A stretch of 64,000 nucleotides of DNA from Brevibacterium sp. 'Marine' (GCF_012844365.1 NZ_CP051626.1:3038001-3102000), one strand, 5' to 3'; counted from the stretch's first letter, positions 33,440 to 43,045 are shown. Made by a program: numbers and translations. Notes: generated from the letters alone by a model not told the origin.

Positions 33440-34969
33440 TCAGTCGGTGCCGTGGATGAGTTCGCCGACCACCTCGGCGAGGGCATCGGCGAATCCGGAC
33501 GCGGTCACCGCGCGCCGGCCGGCCTCGTTGTGCAGCAGCACTCCGAGTCCGGCCAGGCGAGCCCACTCACGGGGCGGACGCGTCCGATCGTCGCTGTCGT
33601 AACGACTGTGGGCGGCGGTGATCGCCGCGAGCGTGCCGAGGATCCCGGCGAGCACGTCCCCGGAGCCCGCCGTGGCCAGGCTGCCCGGCCCGGGCGCCGG
33701 CAGGACGAGGTGTCCGTCGGGAGCGGCGATGACCGTGTGATGGCCCTTGAGCAGAACGATCGCACCCGTCAGCTCCGCGGCCCGCTGTGCCCACCGCATC
33801 GGGTTCGCCCCGATCCGACCGGCAGTGATGATCTCGCCGAGGAGGCGGCTGAGCAGCCGCGCCAGCTCGGCGGCATGCGGGGTGATGATGAGCGGTCGGT
33901 CGGCCAGCCAGGTGCCGGCCATCGATTCGGCCCGGGCGATCATGTCGATGCCGCCGGCGTCGACGACGACCGGGGTGCGGTTGCCGGTCAGCGCCTCGGC
34001 GACGTTCTGGACGAATTCGGTCTCGGGGTCGCCCGGGCCGAGGACGACGGCGTCGATGCGGCCGGAGGCGCTGACGACCTCGGGGTGGAGTCCGAGGACG
34101 TATTCGGCCACGAGCGGTGAGCCGAGATAGCGGACCATGCCCGCTCCGGTGTTCACCGCCGAGGTGGTGGTGAGCACTCCAGCACCCGGGTAGTCCTCGG
34201 ATCCGGCGAGGACCCCGGTGACACCGCGGGAGTATTTGTGCCCGGTCGCATCGGGGCGAGGGAATCCGGTGATGAGATCGTCGGAATCGAGCAGTTCCGT
34301 GGTGGCCCGTCCGGGGTCGAGGCCGAGTCCGATATCGATGACGTCGATGGTGCCGGTGAACTCGTACGCGCGCGGATCGATGAGTTCGGTCTTGAGCCCA
34401 CCGAAGGTCACAGTGCGGTCGGCGTGGAGTCGTTTCTCGGCTCCGGTGTGGTTCGGGTCGAGGTCGGAGGGGAAGTCGACGGCGATGAGGCGGCCGGTGC
34501 GGTGCGGGGCCCAGTCGGCGATGAGTGAGCTGATGTGGTCAGGCAGTCCGCGTCGCCCGCCGGTGCCGAGGATGCCGTCGAGGACGAGATGGGCGCGGGA
34601 GAGTTCCCGCAGAGCATCGGCGCGGGCGGGGTCGGCCTCGGCCGATGTGAACGCGATGACCTGTGCCCCGGCACGGCGCGCGGCAGTCAGCCCCTCGCCG
34701 TGAGTGCGGTCGAAGAGAGTGATGATGGTGACGGCGGCACCGCGCCTGCCCAGTGTCGCCGCGGCGAAGAGCGCGTCCCCGGCGTTGTTGCCCGGCCCGG
34801 TCAGCACGCACACCCTGGTGCCGGCGACCCGGCCGAAGCCGGCGGTGAGGGTGTCGATGCTGATGTTCGCCAGCGCCCGGGCGGCTCGGGCCATCAGCGG
34901 GACACCGGCCTCGAGGAGAGGCACCTCGGCCTCCCTGATGGTCTCGCTCGGGTAGGCGAACACACTCAT
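33440..34969 (-). CDS. nnr: Bifunctional NAD(P)H-hydrate epimerase/dehydratase
   Basis: Nnr repairs hydrated NADH and NADPH. The N-terminal epimerase (YjeF_N) domain, residues about 1-215, has the cofactor loop TGPGNNAGDALFAAATL. It reads NAGDA where most members have NGGDG. The C-terminal ADP-dependent dehydratase (about 225-500) has VLGPGDPETEF, ITPHAAELARLL and the catalytic GSGDVLAGILGTLAA. The 509-residue length is normal for the fusion. AGGAG lies 6 nt before the ATG. It sits in its usual place between glmS-acpS and alr, although here an amidohydrolase and a GNAT gene intervene. Confidence 0.94.
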   Translation of the reverse strand: MSVFAYPSETIREAEVPLLEAGVPLMARAARALANISIDTLTAGFGRVAGTRVCVLTGPGNNAGDALFAAATLGRRGAAVTIITLFDRTHGEGLTAARRAGAQVIAFTSAEADPARADALRELSRAHLVLDGILGTGGRRGLPDHISSLIADWAPHRTGRLIAVDFPSDLDPNHTGAEKRLHADRTVTFGGLKTELIDPRAYEFTGTIDVIDIGLGLDPGRATTELLDSDDLITGFPRPDATGHKYSRGVTGVLAGSEDYPGAGVLTTTSAVNTGAGMVRYLGSPLVAEYVLGLHPEVVSASGRIDAVVLGPGDPETEFVQNVAEALTGNRTPVVVDAGGIDMIARAESMAGTWLADRPLIITPHAAELARLLSRLLGEIITAGRIGANPMRWAQRAAELTGAIVLLKGHHTVIAAPDGHLVLPAPGPGSLATAGSGDVLAGILGTLAAITAAHSRYDSDDRTRPPREWARLAGLGVLLHNEAGRRAVTASGFADALAEVVGELIHGTD

Positions 34970-35074
34970 CGACTGCTCCTCTTCACGACGCGGGTCCTGC
35001 TTCGTTGTCGCCCTGCACAGGGCTCATCCCTGCACCGTATGCCGTTTCCACCGTCCAGGCCAGGGCCCGGCAGG

Positions 35075-36388
35075 TCAGTATTCGGCCAGCTGCGCCAGCC
35101 GGCGCCCGGCCAGATGCGCGAGGAACAGTGCCTGGTCGGCCAGTCCGTCGTCGCTGTGGCGGGCGCGCGGGGAATGATTGGCTTCGCGTTCGGAGACCGG
35201 CAGGTTCGGCAGAGCGACGCCGAAGTGTCCATAGGCTCCGGGCACGGCGTCCAGTACCCGGGAGAAGTCCTCGGACCCGGGCAGCGGATTCGCTTTGCGC
35301 ACGGTCCGCTCCTCGCCGAAGAGGTCGGTGAAGGTGGCCAGGAAGAATTCGGCTTCGGCATCGTCGTTGATCGTCGGCGGCAGGATCTGCTCGTACTCGA
35401 CGTCGGCGGTCAGACCGTGGGCGGCGACGAGGTCACGGACGAGCTGAGGCAGCTCCGCCTCGGCGCGGGACGTCACTGACTCGGAGAACGTGCGCACACT
35501 GACGACCAAGGTCGCGAAGTCGGGGACGACGTTGGGGGCGGTGCCGCCGTTGAACTGGCCGACGGTGACGACGAGCGGGTCGAAGATGTCGAAGCGGCGG
35601 GTGACGTATTCCTGCAGTTGGCCCACGAGCATCGCGCCGACCTGGATGGGGTCCTTGCCGGTGGCCGGGCGGGAGGCGTGCGTGCCCTTGCCGTTGACGG
35701 TGATGGTCATCTTCGAAAACGCCGCCATGTACGGACCCGGACGGGAGCTGGCGACCCCGAGGTCGGCGTCGGCGGAGACGTGGATGCCGAAGGCGGCCTT
35801 GACGCGGGGGCCTGCGGCGTCGAGGACGCCTTCGTCGATCATTGTCCCGGCACCGTCGAAGCCTTCTTCGCCGGGTTGGAACATGAACACGACGTCTCCG
35901 GGCAGGCAGTCGCGGTCGCGGTGGAGGAGTTTGAGTGCGCCGACGAGTCCGGCGGTGTGCAGATCGTGGCCGCAGGCATGCATCCTCCCCGAGGTGGCCG
36001 CGAAGTCGAATCCGGTCGCCTCGGTGACGGGCAGTCCGTCCATGTCTCCGCGCAGCAGGACGGCGGGCACGACGCCGGTCGAGTCCTCCTTGCGGGCACC
36101 GCCGCGCAGGACGACGACGATCGACGACAGCCCCTCCCCCGTTGTGACCTCGACGTCGAGGCCTTCGATGGCGTCGAGGACGAGCTTCTGCGTCACCGGC
36201 AGGTCGAGTCCGACCTCGACGTTCTCGTGCAGCGCCCGGCGCAGGGTGACCAGGCCGGGCGCGATGTCATTCGCGTCATCGGCGGTGGGCAGGTGGACGG
36301 AGGTGGCGGCCGCCTCGGCGGGGGTCGGGATCGTAGGTGCGGCGATGTCGGCTGCGGCGGTGGTGGCGGCGTTGGGAAGTGAACTCAT
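35075..36388 (-). CDS. M20 family amidohydrolase
   Basis: This 437-residue zinc amidohydrolase of the M20D subfamily (hippurate hydrolase, IAA-amino acid hydrolase, N-acyl-amino acid deacylase) acts on N-acylated amino acids. Metal-site features are RGDMDGLPVTE, the HACGHDLHTAGLVGA segment (His, Cys and His ligands near residue 118) and PGEEGFDGA. A lid/dimerisation domain follows (about 205-320, with VNGKGTHASRP). The N-terminal 30 residues are Ala/Thr-rich and poorly conserved. A TAGACT -10 lies 6 nt before the ATG. The amide substrate cannot be assigned. It is divergent from a GNAT gene. Confidence 0.9.
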   Translation of the reverse strand: MSSLPNAATTAAADIAAPTIPTPAEAAATSVHLPTADDANDIAPGLVTLRRALHENVEVGLDLPVTQKLVLDAIEGLDVEVTTGEGLSSIVVVLRGGARKEDSTGVVPAVLLRGDMDGLPVTEATGFDFAATSGRMHACGHDLHTAGLVGALKLLHRDRDCLPGDVVFMFQPGEEGFDGAGTMIDEGVLDAAGPRVKAAFGIHVSADADLGVASSRPGPYMAAFSKMTITVNGKGTHASRPATGKDPIQVGAMLVGQLQEYVTRRFDIFDPLVVTVGQFNGGTAPNVVPDFATLVVSVRTFSESVTSRAEAELPQLVRDLVAAHGLTADVEYEQILPPTINDDAEAEFFLATFTDLFGEERTVRKANPLPGSEDFSRVLDAVPGAYGHFGVALPNLPVSEREANHSPRARHSDDGLADQALFLAHLAGRRLAQLAEY

Positions 36389-36394
36389 GCCTTG

Positions 36395-36400
36395 AGTCTA
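36395..36400 (-). promoter_or_regulatory. -10 hexamer for a leaderless amidohydrolase mRNA
   Basis: TAGACT on the minus strand (within GGTAATAGACT) ends 6 nt before the ATG at 36388. Confidence 0.5.
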
Positions 36401-36502
36401 TTACCGTGCCTGTTGTTCGAGTCGCCAGTTCTTCTTTCGAGGAGCCTGCCGCGGAAATTCGACATCCTTCGGCCCGATGACCGGTGGGGCATACTGGTGG
36501 CC

Positions 36503-37027
36503 ATGGTCCACGATGGCGGCATCTGCACTGCCCGGCTGAGACTGCGCCCGTGGAGGGTCTCGGATGCGGCCTTTCACCGCCGGCTCTGGGAGGAACGCGA
36601 CAAGCAAGTTCCCGCACGTCGACGCATCTCGGCTGACGGTCGTCCCACTCAGGTGGATCTGGAGGAATGGATTCGCACCTACGATTCGACTCCGGAACCG
36701 GGGCTGCTCGTCGTCGACAACAAGCTGACGGAGGCCCCAATGGGCTATTGCGGGCTCGTCGACAACAGCGTGGGTCACCCCGACGAGCCCGAACTGGCTT
36801 TCGAGTTCCTGCAGGAGTGCTGGGGACGGGGGTTCGCCACCGAAGCTTCAAGGGCGGTCGTCGAGCGCGCAGAGCACATCGGTTATCGATACCTGGCCTC
36901 GACTGTTCGCGAGTGGAACTCTGCTTCGTTCAATGTGCTCGGCAAGCTGGGATTCGAATTCGCCGGGGAGCGGGAGCCTGACTCCATACACGGCGATTCG
37001 CTTCTTCTGCGACTAGCGCTTCGGTGA
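36503..37027 (+). CDS. GNAT family N-acetyltransferase, RimJ/RimL-like
   Basis: The 174-residue protein fits the Acetyltransf_3 (RimJ/RimL) group. It begins TARLRLRPWRVSDAAFH, has ELAFEFLQECWGRGFATEASRAVVERA as the acetyl-CoA loop region (near residue 100), and ends with VREWNSASFNVLGKLGFEFAGE. RimJ/RimL acetylate ribosomal protein N-termini, but many paralogues act on antibiotics or small molecules, so no substrate is claimed. The start at 36503 begins the domain. A CATACT hexamer lies 7 nt upstream, and the in-frame ATG at 36392 would extend into the neighbouring promoter. Confidence 0.85.
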   Translation: MVHDGGICTARLRLRPWRVSDAAFHRRLWEERDKQVPARRRISADGRPTQVDLEEWIRTYDSTPEPGLLVVDNKLTEAPMGYCGLVDNSVGHPDEPELAFEFLQECWGRGFATEASRAVVERAEHIGYRYLASTVREWNSASFNVLGKLGFEFAGEREPDSIHGDSLLLRLALR

Positions 37028-37047
37028 GAAGGGTGAAAAGACGGTCC

Positions 37048-37088
37048 CCGCCGTTGTGAAGAACGTGCCCGCCGTAGTGAATGACGTG
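37048..37088. repeat. Two 21-bp direct repeats at a convergent junction
   Basis: CCGCCGTTGTGAAGAACGTG (37048-37067) and CCGCCGTAGTGAATGACGTG (37069-37088) repeat with 21-bp period between the GNAT and acpS stop codons. Confidence 0.75.
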
Positions 37089-37111
37089 CTGAGCGTATTA
37101 CAGGCGAAACC

Positions 37112-37582
37112 CTACCGGCCGGGCGTCGAACCCGGGCGCGATCCCTTCCCGTACATCGAATGGGTGAAGTGGTCGGCGATCCCTTCGATGCCGGGGCTCA
37201 GCGACGGGCCGTCGCCCTCTGCGATGACGAACGTCATCGTCAGGTGCGCATCGTGGGTGATCGACAGGTGGATGTTCGTGCCCCCGATGGCACGGAAGTG
37301 CTCGAGCACGAGCCCGCGCAGACGGAAACTCGGCGCACCGGAGAGCGCGGGGACCACCTCGGCGGATTGCCACGGCAGCCATCCGGGGAAGCCGATCGCT
37401 TTCTTCAGCGCCTCCTTCGCGGAGAACCGCGCAGCCAGGGAGGCATCGGTCCGGCGTTTGCCGTTGCGTTTGAGCTGTTCACCGGGGGTGAGCAGGCGAT
37501 CAAGAAGTTCGGGCACGCGTTCGATGTGCTCCGCGAAGCGCGGCACGTCGGCGATGTCCGTGCCGATGCCTAGAATCGCCAC
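37112..37582 (-). CDS. acpS: Holo-[acyl-carrier-protein] synthase
   Basis: AcpS transfers 4'-phosphopantetheine from CoA to the serine of acyl carrier protein. The family motifs are GIGTDIADVPRF at the N-terminus (metal-binding Asp) and RFSAKEALKKAIG near residue 53, with HLSITHDAHLTMTFVIAE near 105. The 156-residue length is above the usual 120-130 because of a 25-residue C-terminal tail with Gly/Ser/Pro. The start is GTG with a strong GAGGAGG upstream. It follows glmS by 73 bp, as in other actinobacteria. Confidence 0.95.
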   Translation of the reverse strand: MAILGIGTDIADVPRFAEHIERVPELLDRLLTPGEQLKRNGKRRTDASLAARFSAKEALKKAIGFPGWLPWQSAEVVPALSGAPSFRLRGLVLEHFRAIGGTNIHLSITHDAHLTMTFVIAEGDGPSLSPGIEGIADHFTHSMYGKGSRPGSTPGR

Positions 37583-37655
37583 AATCGAACCTCCTCAGAT
37601 ACCCGACCGACTCAGATGCCGGACCGACCGATGTCGTGCCCGGCACCGAGGCGGA

Positions 37656-39530
37656 TCATTCGACCGTGACCGACTTCGCGAGGTTGCGCGGCTGGTCGAC
37701 GTCGAGGCCCTTGGCCGTGGCCAGCTCCATCGCGAAGATCTGCAGCGGAACGGTCGTCAGCAGCGGAGCCATGAGCGTCGTCGTCTCGGGCACGAAGATG
37801 ACCTCGGAGGCGAACTGATCGACCTCTTCGTCGCCCTCCTCGGCGATGACGACGGTGTTCGCACCGCGGGCGCGGACTTCCTGGATGTTCGAGATGACCT
37901 TCGCATGCAGCGAATCCCGGCCGCGCTTGGACGGGACGACGATGATGACGAGCTGACCGTCGTCGATGAGCGCGATCGGTCCGTGCTTGAGCTCACCGGC
38001 GGCGAAGCCCTCCGCGTGGATGTACGCGAGCTCCTTGAGCTTGAGCGCACCCTCCATCGCCACCGGGTAGCCGACGTGACGGCCGAGGAACAGCACGGAA
38101 TCGACGTCCTGATTGCGGTCGGCCAGCGCCAGGACCTGCGACTTCGTCTCGTCGAGGATGTGCTGGATCTTCTCCGGGATGGACTGCAGCTCGGCGAGGA
38201 TCGTGGCGATCTCATCGCGGAACTTATTGCCCCGCAGCTGGGCGAGGTAGAGGCCGAGCAGGTAGCAGGCGACGACCTGCGACAGGAAGGCCTTCGTCGA
38301 GGCCACGGCGATCTCCGGGCCGGCGTGGGTGTAGAGCGCGGCATCGGATTCGCGCGGGATCGTCGAGCCGAAGGTGTTGCAGATCGCGATGACCTTCGCG
38401 CCCTGCTGACGGGCGTGGCGGACGGCCATGATCGTGTCCATGGTCTCCCCGGACTGCGAGATCGCCACGACGAGCGTCTTCTCCGTGACCACCGGGTCCC
38501 GGTAGCGGAATTCGTGGGCCAGCTCCACCTCGGTGGGGATGCGGCACCAGTGCTCGATCGCGTACTTCGCGACCTGACCGGCGTACGCGGCGGTGCCGCA
38601 GGCGATGACGACGATCTTGTCCACGGACTTGAGCACGTTCTCGTCGATGTGCATCTCGTCCAACGTCAGGCGGCCCTCGGTGTCGAGGCGGCCGAGCAGG
38701 GTGTCGGCCACGGCCTGCGGCTGATCGTGGATCTCCTTGTCCATGAAGGACGCGAAGCCGCCCTTCTCCGCCGAGGCAGTGTCCCAGTCGACCTCGAACT
38801 GCTCGCCTTCGACGGGGTTGCCGTCGGTGTCCGTGATCGTCACCGCCTCCGGGGTGATGGTGACGACTTCGTCCTGGCCGATCTCGACGGCCGTGCGGGT
38901 GTAGTCGATGAACGCGGCGACGTCGGAGCCGAGGAAGTTCTCCCCCTCGCCGAGGCCGATGACCAGCGGCGAGTTCCGGCGGGCGGCGACGACCTTGCCG
39001 GGAGCATCGGCGTGGACGGCGAGCAGGGTGAACGCGCCCTCGAGTTCGGTCGCGGTCCTGCGCATCGCGGCGGTGAGGTCGCCGGTCTCCCGGTAGTTCT
39101 TCGCCAGCTGGGCGGCGGCCACCTCGGTGTCGGTCTCGGAGAGGAATTCGACGCCCTCGGCGACGAGGTCCTTCTTCAGGTGGGCGAAGTTCTCGATGAT
39201 CCCGTTGTGGATGAGCGCGAGCTTCCCACCGTCGGCCAGGTGCGGGTGGGCGTTGACGTCGGTGGGCCCACCGTGGGTGGCCCAGCGGGTGTGGCCGATT
39301 CCGGTCTGCGCAGCCGGCAGCGGGTTGGTCTCGATCTCCTCGGTCAGGGCGGAGAACTTTCCGGCCTTCTTCGCCGAGGCGAGCTGACCGTCTTCGGTCA
39401 CGAGCGCGACACCGGCCGAGTCGTAGCCGCGGTATTCGAGCCTCTTCAGGCCGCCGAGCACGACATCGAGCGCCGAGTGATCGGCATTGTCAACGGGGGC
39501 CTTGGATACATAGCCAACGATTCCACACAT
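37656..39530 (-). CDS. glmS: Glutamine-fructose-6-phosphate aminotransferase (isomerizing)
   Basis: GlmS makes glucosamine 6-phosphate from fructose 6-phosphate and glutamine, the first committed step to UDP-GlcNAc. After Met removal Cys1 is the glutaminase nucleophile (MCGIVGYVS). The N-terminal amidotransferase also has RWATHGGPTDVNAHPH. Two SIS domains follow (about 300-430 and 470-615), with ACGTAAYAG, SQSGETMDT and the C-terminal LAKSVTVE. The 624-residue length is normal. The start follows a TAAAAT -10 by 7 nt with no ribosome-binding site, so the mRNA is probably leaderless. GlmM, encoded upstream on the same strand, catalyses the next step. Confidence 0.97.
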   Translation of the reverse strand: MCGIVGYVSKAPVDNADHSALDVVLGGLKRLEYRGYDSAGVALVTEDGQLASAKKAGKFSALTEEIETNPLPAAQTGIGHTRWATHGGPTDVNAHPHLADGGKLALIHNGIIENFAHLKKDLVAEGVEFLSETDTEVAAAQLAKNYRETGDLTAAMRRTATELEGAFTLLAVHADAPGKVVAARRNSPLVIGLGEGENFLGSDVAAFIDYTRTAVEIGQDEVVTITPEAVTITDTDGNPVEGEQFEVDWDTASAEKGGFASFMDKEIHDQPQAVADTLLGRLDTEGRLTLDEMHIDENVLKSVDKIVVIACGTAAYAGQVAKYAIEHWCRIPTEVELAHEFRYRDPVVTEKTLVVAISQSGETMDTIMAVRHARQQGAKVIAICNTFGSTIPRESDAALYTHAGPEIAVASTKAFLSQVVACYLLGLYLAQLRGNKFRDEIATILAELQSIPEKIQHILDETKSQVLALADRNQDVDSVLFLGRHVGYPVAMEGALKLKELAYIHAEGFAAGELKHGPIALIDDGQLVIIVVPSKRGRDSLHAKVISNIQEVRARGANTVVIAEEGDEEVDQFASEVIFVPETTTLMAPLLTTVPLQIFAMELATAKGLDVDQPRNLAKSVTVE

Positions 39531-39537
39531 GAGGGAG

Positions 39538-39543
39538 ATTTTA
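39538..39543 (-). promoter_or_regulatory. -10 hexamer for leaderless glmS mRNA
   Basis: TAAAAT on the minus strand ends 7 nt before the ATG at 39530. The intervening bases CTCCCTC cannot pair with anti-SD, supporting a leaderless start. Confidence 0.6.
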
Positions 39544-39716
39544 CGCACTCCCGCCCGTTCTCGTATATTTCGGCGAGTCACGATCGGGTCAACGTGACCA
39601 ACCGCACGCGCACGCGGGCACGGTGGGACCGCCTCGGTGAGGGTGAGGGCATTGCCCGACCTGTCCCGGGTGGGGGCATTCGCCGACCTGGCGCGGGGGC
39701 AGAACATGACGCGTGA

Positions 39717-39722
39717 CACAAT
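39717..39722 (+). promoter_or_regulatory. -10 hexamer for leaderless coaA mRNA
   Basis: CACAAT ends 6 nt before the ATG at 39729. The GGGGG between them is too close to the start codon to act as a normal ribosome-binding site. Confidence 0.4.
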
Positions 39723-39728
39723 GGGGGA

Positions 39729-40766
39729 ATGAGCCATGTCGACCCTCAATTGGACCGTGCGCGCAAGCTCGCCGGACTCAATACCGCCCGGCGCAGCGAA
39801 CCGGACACGACGTCCCCGTTCTGGGAATTCGACCGGGAGGTGTGGGGCACGCTCGCCCAGGCCACTCCCCTGCCGCTGAAGCAGCGCGATATCGAACGGC
39901 TGCGCGGGCTCGGCGATCGGATCAACCTCGACGAGGTGGCTCAGGTGTACCTGCCCCTGTCCCGGCTGCTCAACCTCTACGTCTCCGCACGGCGGGCGAA
40001 GCACGACCTGACCAGGGAGTTCTTCTCTCCGCTGCACGAACGCGGGCTGGAACCGCAGGACGCCAAACGCACGCCTTTCGTCATCGGCGTCGCCGGATCG
40101 GTGGCCGTGGGCAAGTCGACGACGGCACGTGTGCTGCGCGAACTGCTCGCCCGCTGGCCCGACACTCCGCGGGTCGAGCTCATCACCACCGACGGATTCC
40201 TCTACCCCAATGCCGAACTCGACCGTCGCCGCCTCAACGGGCGGAAGGGATTCCCCGAATCCTACGACCGGCGCAAGCTGCTCAAGTTCATCTCCGCCGT
40301 GAAATCAGGGGCCCCCGAGGTCCGCGCTCCCGTGTACTCGCACCACACCTACGACATCGTTCCCGGCGCCGAGGTGGTCGTGCGCTCCCCCGATGTCCTC
40401 ATCGTCGAAGGCCTCAACGTCCTCCAACCCGCCCGCCCCCGTCAGGACGGAACCGTGGGCTTGGCCATCAGCGACTACTTCGACTTCTCCGTCTACGTCG
40501 ATGCACGCTCCCGTGATATCCGGCAGTGGTACATCTCGCGGTTCCTCAAACTCAAGCACGGCGCGTTCCAGGACGAGGACTCCTACTTCCACCGGTACTC
40601 GCAGCTCGACGATGACGAAGCGATCACCCTGGCCACGGAGATCTGGGACTCCATCAACTTCCCGAACCTGCGCGAGAACGTCCAGCCCAGCCGCGGCCGC
40701 GCCGACCTCGTGCTCCACAAGTCCTCGGACCACACCATCAGGAAGGTGCAGCTGCGGAAGCTGTGA
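39729..40766 (+). CDS. coaA: Pantothenate kinase, type I
   Basis: CoaA phosphorylates pantothenate, the first and controlling step of coenzyme A synthesis. The 345-residue protein matches the bacterial type I P-loop kinase: Walker A is [17 protein letters not shown] near residue 122, followed by [34 protein letters not shown] and VEGLNVLQP. The C-terminus (HYRYS-like [13 protein letters not shown]) is conserved. It is divergent from glmS. Type I enzymes are feedback-inhibited by CoA, but this is family knowledge and not visible here. Confidence 0.96.
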   Translation: MSHVDPQLDRARKLAGLNTARRSEPDTTSPFWEFDREVWGTLAQATPLPLKQRDIERLRGLGDRINLDEVAQVYLPLSRLLNLYVSARRAKHDLTREFFSPLHERGLEPQDAKRTPFVIGVAGSVAVGKSTTARVLRELLARWPDTPRVELITTDGFLYPNAELDRRRLNGRKGFPESYDRRKLLKFISAVKSGAPEVRAPVYSHHTYDIVPGAEVVVRSPDVLIVEGLNVLQPARPRQDGTVGLAISDYFDFSVYVDARSRDIRQWYISRFLKLKHGAFQDEDSYFHRYSQLDDDEAITLATEIWDSINFPNLRENVQPSRGRADLVLHKSSDHTIRKVQLRKL

Positions 40767-40808
40767 GCGGGACCGCCGCCGGGCGGGGCGGTGTGACTGG
40801 AGTCGTTG

Positions 40809-40872
40809 GGCGGTGAGGAAATAGTTTCACGCCTCCGACGGTTGCACTGGGTGCACTGAACCACTCACCGCC
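40809..40872. repeat. Inverted repeat downstream of coaA
   Basis: GGCGGTGAG (40809-40817) is matched inverted at 40864-40872 around a 46-nt loop. The loop carries a smaller GGTT/AACC pair and a direct repeat of TGCACTG. It lies in the 211-bp gap between coaA and the ABC exporter and could end the coaA transcript. Confidence 0.5.
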
Positions 40873-40977
40873 AGCAGGCCACCTGCCTGCGGCGGCGACC
40901 GGAGGCGGGCGATCCCCGCACCGTCACGGGAGTCCCCGTGCATGCTCGGTCGTTTCGGCAGCAGAAAGGGACCCACT

Positions 40978-42840
40978 ATGAGTGTGCCGTCCGCACATCA
41001 CCTCATGTACTCCTCGGTCAAGAGCAAGAAGACCCCCGAAACGCGCATCCAACCGGGCATCTACAAGCGGATCGGCGGGTATGCGACTCGCCACAAGCGC
41101 AAACTCATCGTCTTTCTGCTGCTGTCCGTGCTCACCGCTGGCATCGGCGTCCTCAATCCGGTGCTCGCCGGTGACGTCGTCAACGCAATCACCGGCGGCG
41201 GTCCCGTGTCCACGGTCGTGTGGCTGGCCGTGGCCATCGGCGGGTTGGCCATCGCCGATGCGGCCATCTCGATCACGAACCGGTACCTGTCCTCACGGAT
41301 CGGCGAGGGGCTCATCTTCGATCTGCGCACGGCCGTCTACGATCACGTCCAGTCGATGCCGATCGCATTCTTCAACCGCACCCGCACCGGAGCCCTGGTC
41401 TCCCGACTCAACACGGATGTCATCGGTGCGCAGCGGGCATTTTCGAACACCCTGTCCGGCATCGTGTCGAACTTCGTCTCCCTGGCTCTGACCGTCGGAG
41501 TCATGGTCACGATCTCCTGGCAGGTGACCGTGCTGTCGATCCTGCTGCTGCCGCTGTTCATCATCCCCACCCGAATGCTCAGCGGAAAGCTCGCGTCCCT
41601 GCAGTTCGAAGCGGCCAACAACTCGGCCGACATGTCGACCCGCATGACCGAACGGTTCTCCGCCGCCGGGGCCACCCTGGTCAAGCTCTTCGGCAATCCC
41701 CGGCAGGAGAACGAGGAGTTCGCCGACCGCGCCGGTCAGGTCCGCGATATCGGCGTCAAGGTCGCAATGCTGCAGTCGACATTCGTCTCGTCCCTGACTC
41801 TCGTCTCTGCTCTGGCGCTGGCCCTCGTCTACGGTGTCGGCGGTGTGCAGGCGGTCGTCGGCAACCTCAACGCCGGTCAGGTCGTGACCCTGGCACTGCT
41901 GCTCACCCGGCTCTACACACCGCTGACGATGCTCGCCAATGCACGTCTGGACATCCAGAGCGCAGTCGTGTCCTTCCAACGCGTCTTCGAGATCCTCGAT
42001 CTCGTGCCCTATTTCAAGGAACCCTCGCGGCCGAAGGCTCTGCCCGCCGGTGGGCTGGATGTGACATTCGATCACGTCGACTTCGCCTACCCCAGCGCCT
42101 CTCAGGTCAGCCTGGCCAGTCTCGAGGACGTCTCCGTGCTCGACGCCCGCGGCGGCGATGAGGTTCTCCACGACTTGAGCTTCACCATTCCCGCCGGGCA
42201 CACCGTCGCCCTCGTCGGATCCTCAGGTGCGGGCAAGTCGACGATCGCCTCGCTGCTGCCGCGGCTCTACGACGTCACGGGCGGGACGATCACCATCGGC
42301 GGAGTCGATGTCCGCGACCTGTCGTTCGCCGATCTGCGCGAGGCCGTCGGCGTCGTCACCCAGGACGGTCATGTCTTCCACGAATCGATCCGGGCCAACC
42401 TGGCGCTGGTCAATCCCGACGCCACCGAGGAGCAGATGCTCGATGCCATCGACCGGGCACAGCTGCGAGGTGTCATCGATGCTCTGCCCGATGGACTGGA
42501 CACGGTCGTCGGTGAGCGCGGGTACCGACTCTCCGGAGGCGAACGTCAGCGGCTGACGATCGCCCGGATGCTGCTGGCCTCCCCGGAGATCGTCGTGCTC
42601 GACGAGGCCACCTCGGCGTTGGACTCGACGAATGAGGCCGCGATCCAACGGGCCCTGGCCCAGGCGATGCATGGGCGGACGGCTCTGGTCATCGCCCACC
42701 GCCTCTCGACGATCCGGCAGGCCGATACGATCCTCGTCGTCGAGGCCGGTCGCATCGTCGAATCCGGGACTCACGAGCAGCTGGTCGGCCGCGGCGGTCG
42801 CTACGCCGAGCTCTACGCCACCCAGTTCGCCTCGAGCTGA
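40978..42840 (+). CDS. ABC transporter, fused permease and ATPase (exporter type)
   Basis: This 620-residue protein joins a six-helix transmembrane domain (residues about 35-320) to a nucleotide-binding domain (about 355-610), the half-transporter layout of MsbA/LmrA-like exporters. NBD motifs are Walker A GSSGAGKST, Q-loop VTQDGHVFHESI, signature LSGGERQRLTIARM, Walker B VVLDEATSALD and switch His in IAHRLST. The start at 40978 has AAAGGG upstream; ATG 40942 would add 12 residues. Half-transporters act as dimers; with no partner gene nearby a homodimer is likely. A lipid or drug substrate is typical, but none can be specified. Confidence 0.9.
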   Translation: MSVPSAHHLMYSSVKSKKTPETRIQPGIYKRIGGYATRHKRKLIVFLLLSVLTAGIGVLNPVLAGDVVNAITGGGPVSTVVWLAVAIGGLAIADAAISITNRYLSSRIGEGLIFDLRTAVYDHVQSMPIAFFNRTRTGALVSRLNTDVIGAQRAFSNTLSGIVSNFVSLALTVGVMVTISWQVTVLSILLLPLFIIPTRMLSGKLASLQFEAANNSADMSTRMTERFSAAGATLVKLFGNPRQENEEFADRAGQVRDIGVKVAMLQSTFVSSLTLVSALALALVYGVGGVQAVVGNLNAGQVVTLALLLTRLYTPLTMLANARLDIQSAVVSFQRVFEILDLVPYFKEPSRPKALPAGGLDVTFDHVDFAYPSASQVSLASLEDVSVLDARGGDEVLHDLSFTIPAGHTVALVGSSGAGKSTIASLLPRLYDVTGGTITIGGVDVRDLSFADLREAVGVVTQDGHVFHESIRANLALVNPDATEEQMLDAIDRAQLRGVIDALPDGLDTVVGERGYRLSGGERQRLTIARMLLASPEIVVLDEATSALDSTNEAAIQRALAQAMHGRTALVIAHRLSTIRQADTILVVEAGRIVESGTHEQLVGRGGRYAELYATQFASS

Positions 42841-42903
42841 GGCATGCCGCTGCACCACCTTCGATGCGCGGGCTGCACTCAAGCGGCAGGGACAGCCGCT
42901 TCC

Positions 42904-42975
42904 CGCGAGTCAAGTGGGGTCAGATTGCCATTTTCGCGCGAAAATTGTGCAATCTGGCCCCACTTAACTTGCGAG
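42904..42975. repeat. Imperfect inverted repeat with inner palindrome
   Basis: CGCGAGTCAAGTGGGGTCAG onward (42904-42927) pairs with 42950-42975 with three differences. The loop centre ATTTTCGCGCGAAAAT (42930-42945) is itself a perfect 16-bp palindrome. It lies between the convergent ABC exporter and glmM. Confidence 0.85.
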
Positions 42976-43045
42976 AGCCGCACGATGCGCGCTCGACGCT
43001 GAGGACGCCCCGCAAGGCACTGCCGCAGCCGGCGGCACGACCGCT

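Noticed and set aside
37056-39716. Very long open frame (886 codons) on the plus strand opposite glmS
   Set aside because: It is the antisense shadow of glmS, with skewed Asp/Val/Arg-rich composition, no domain, and no ribosome-binding site. Similar long antisense frames opposite xylB, guaA and the envelope pair were rejected for the same reason.
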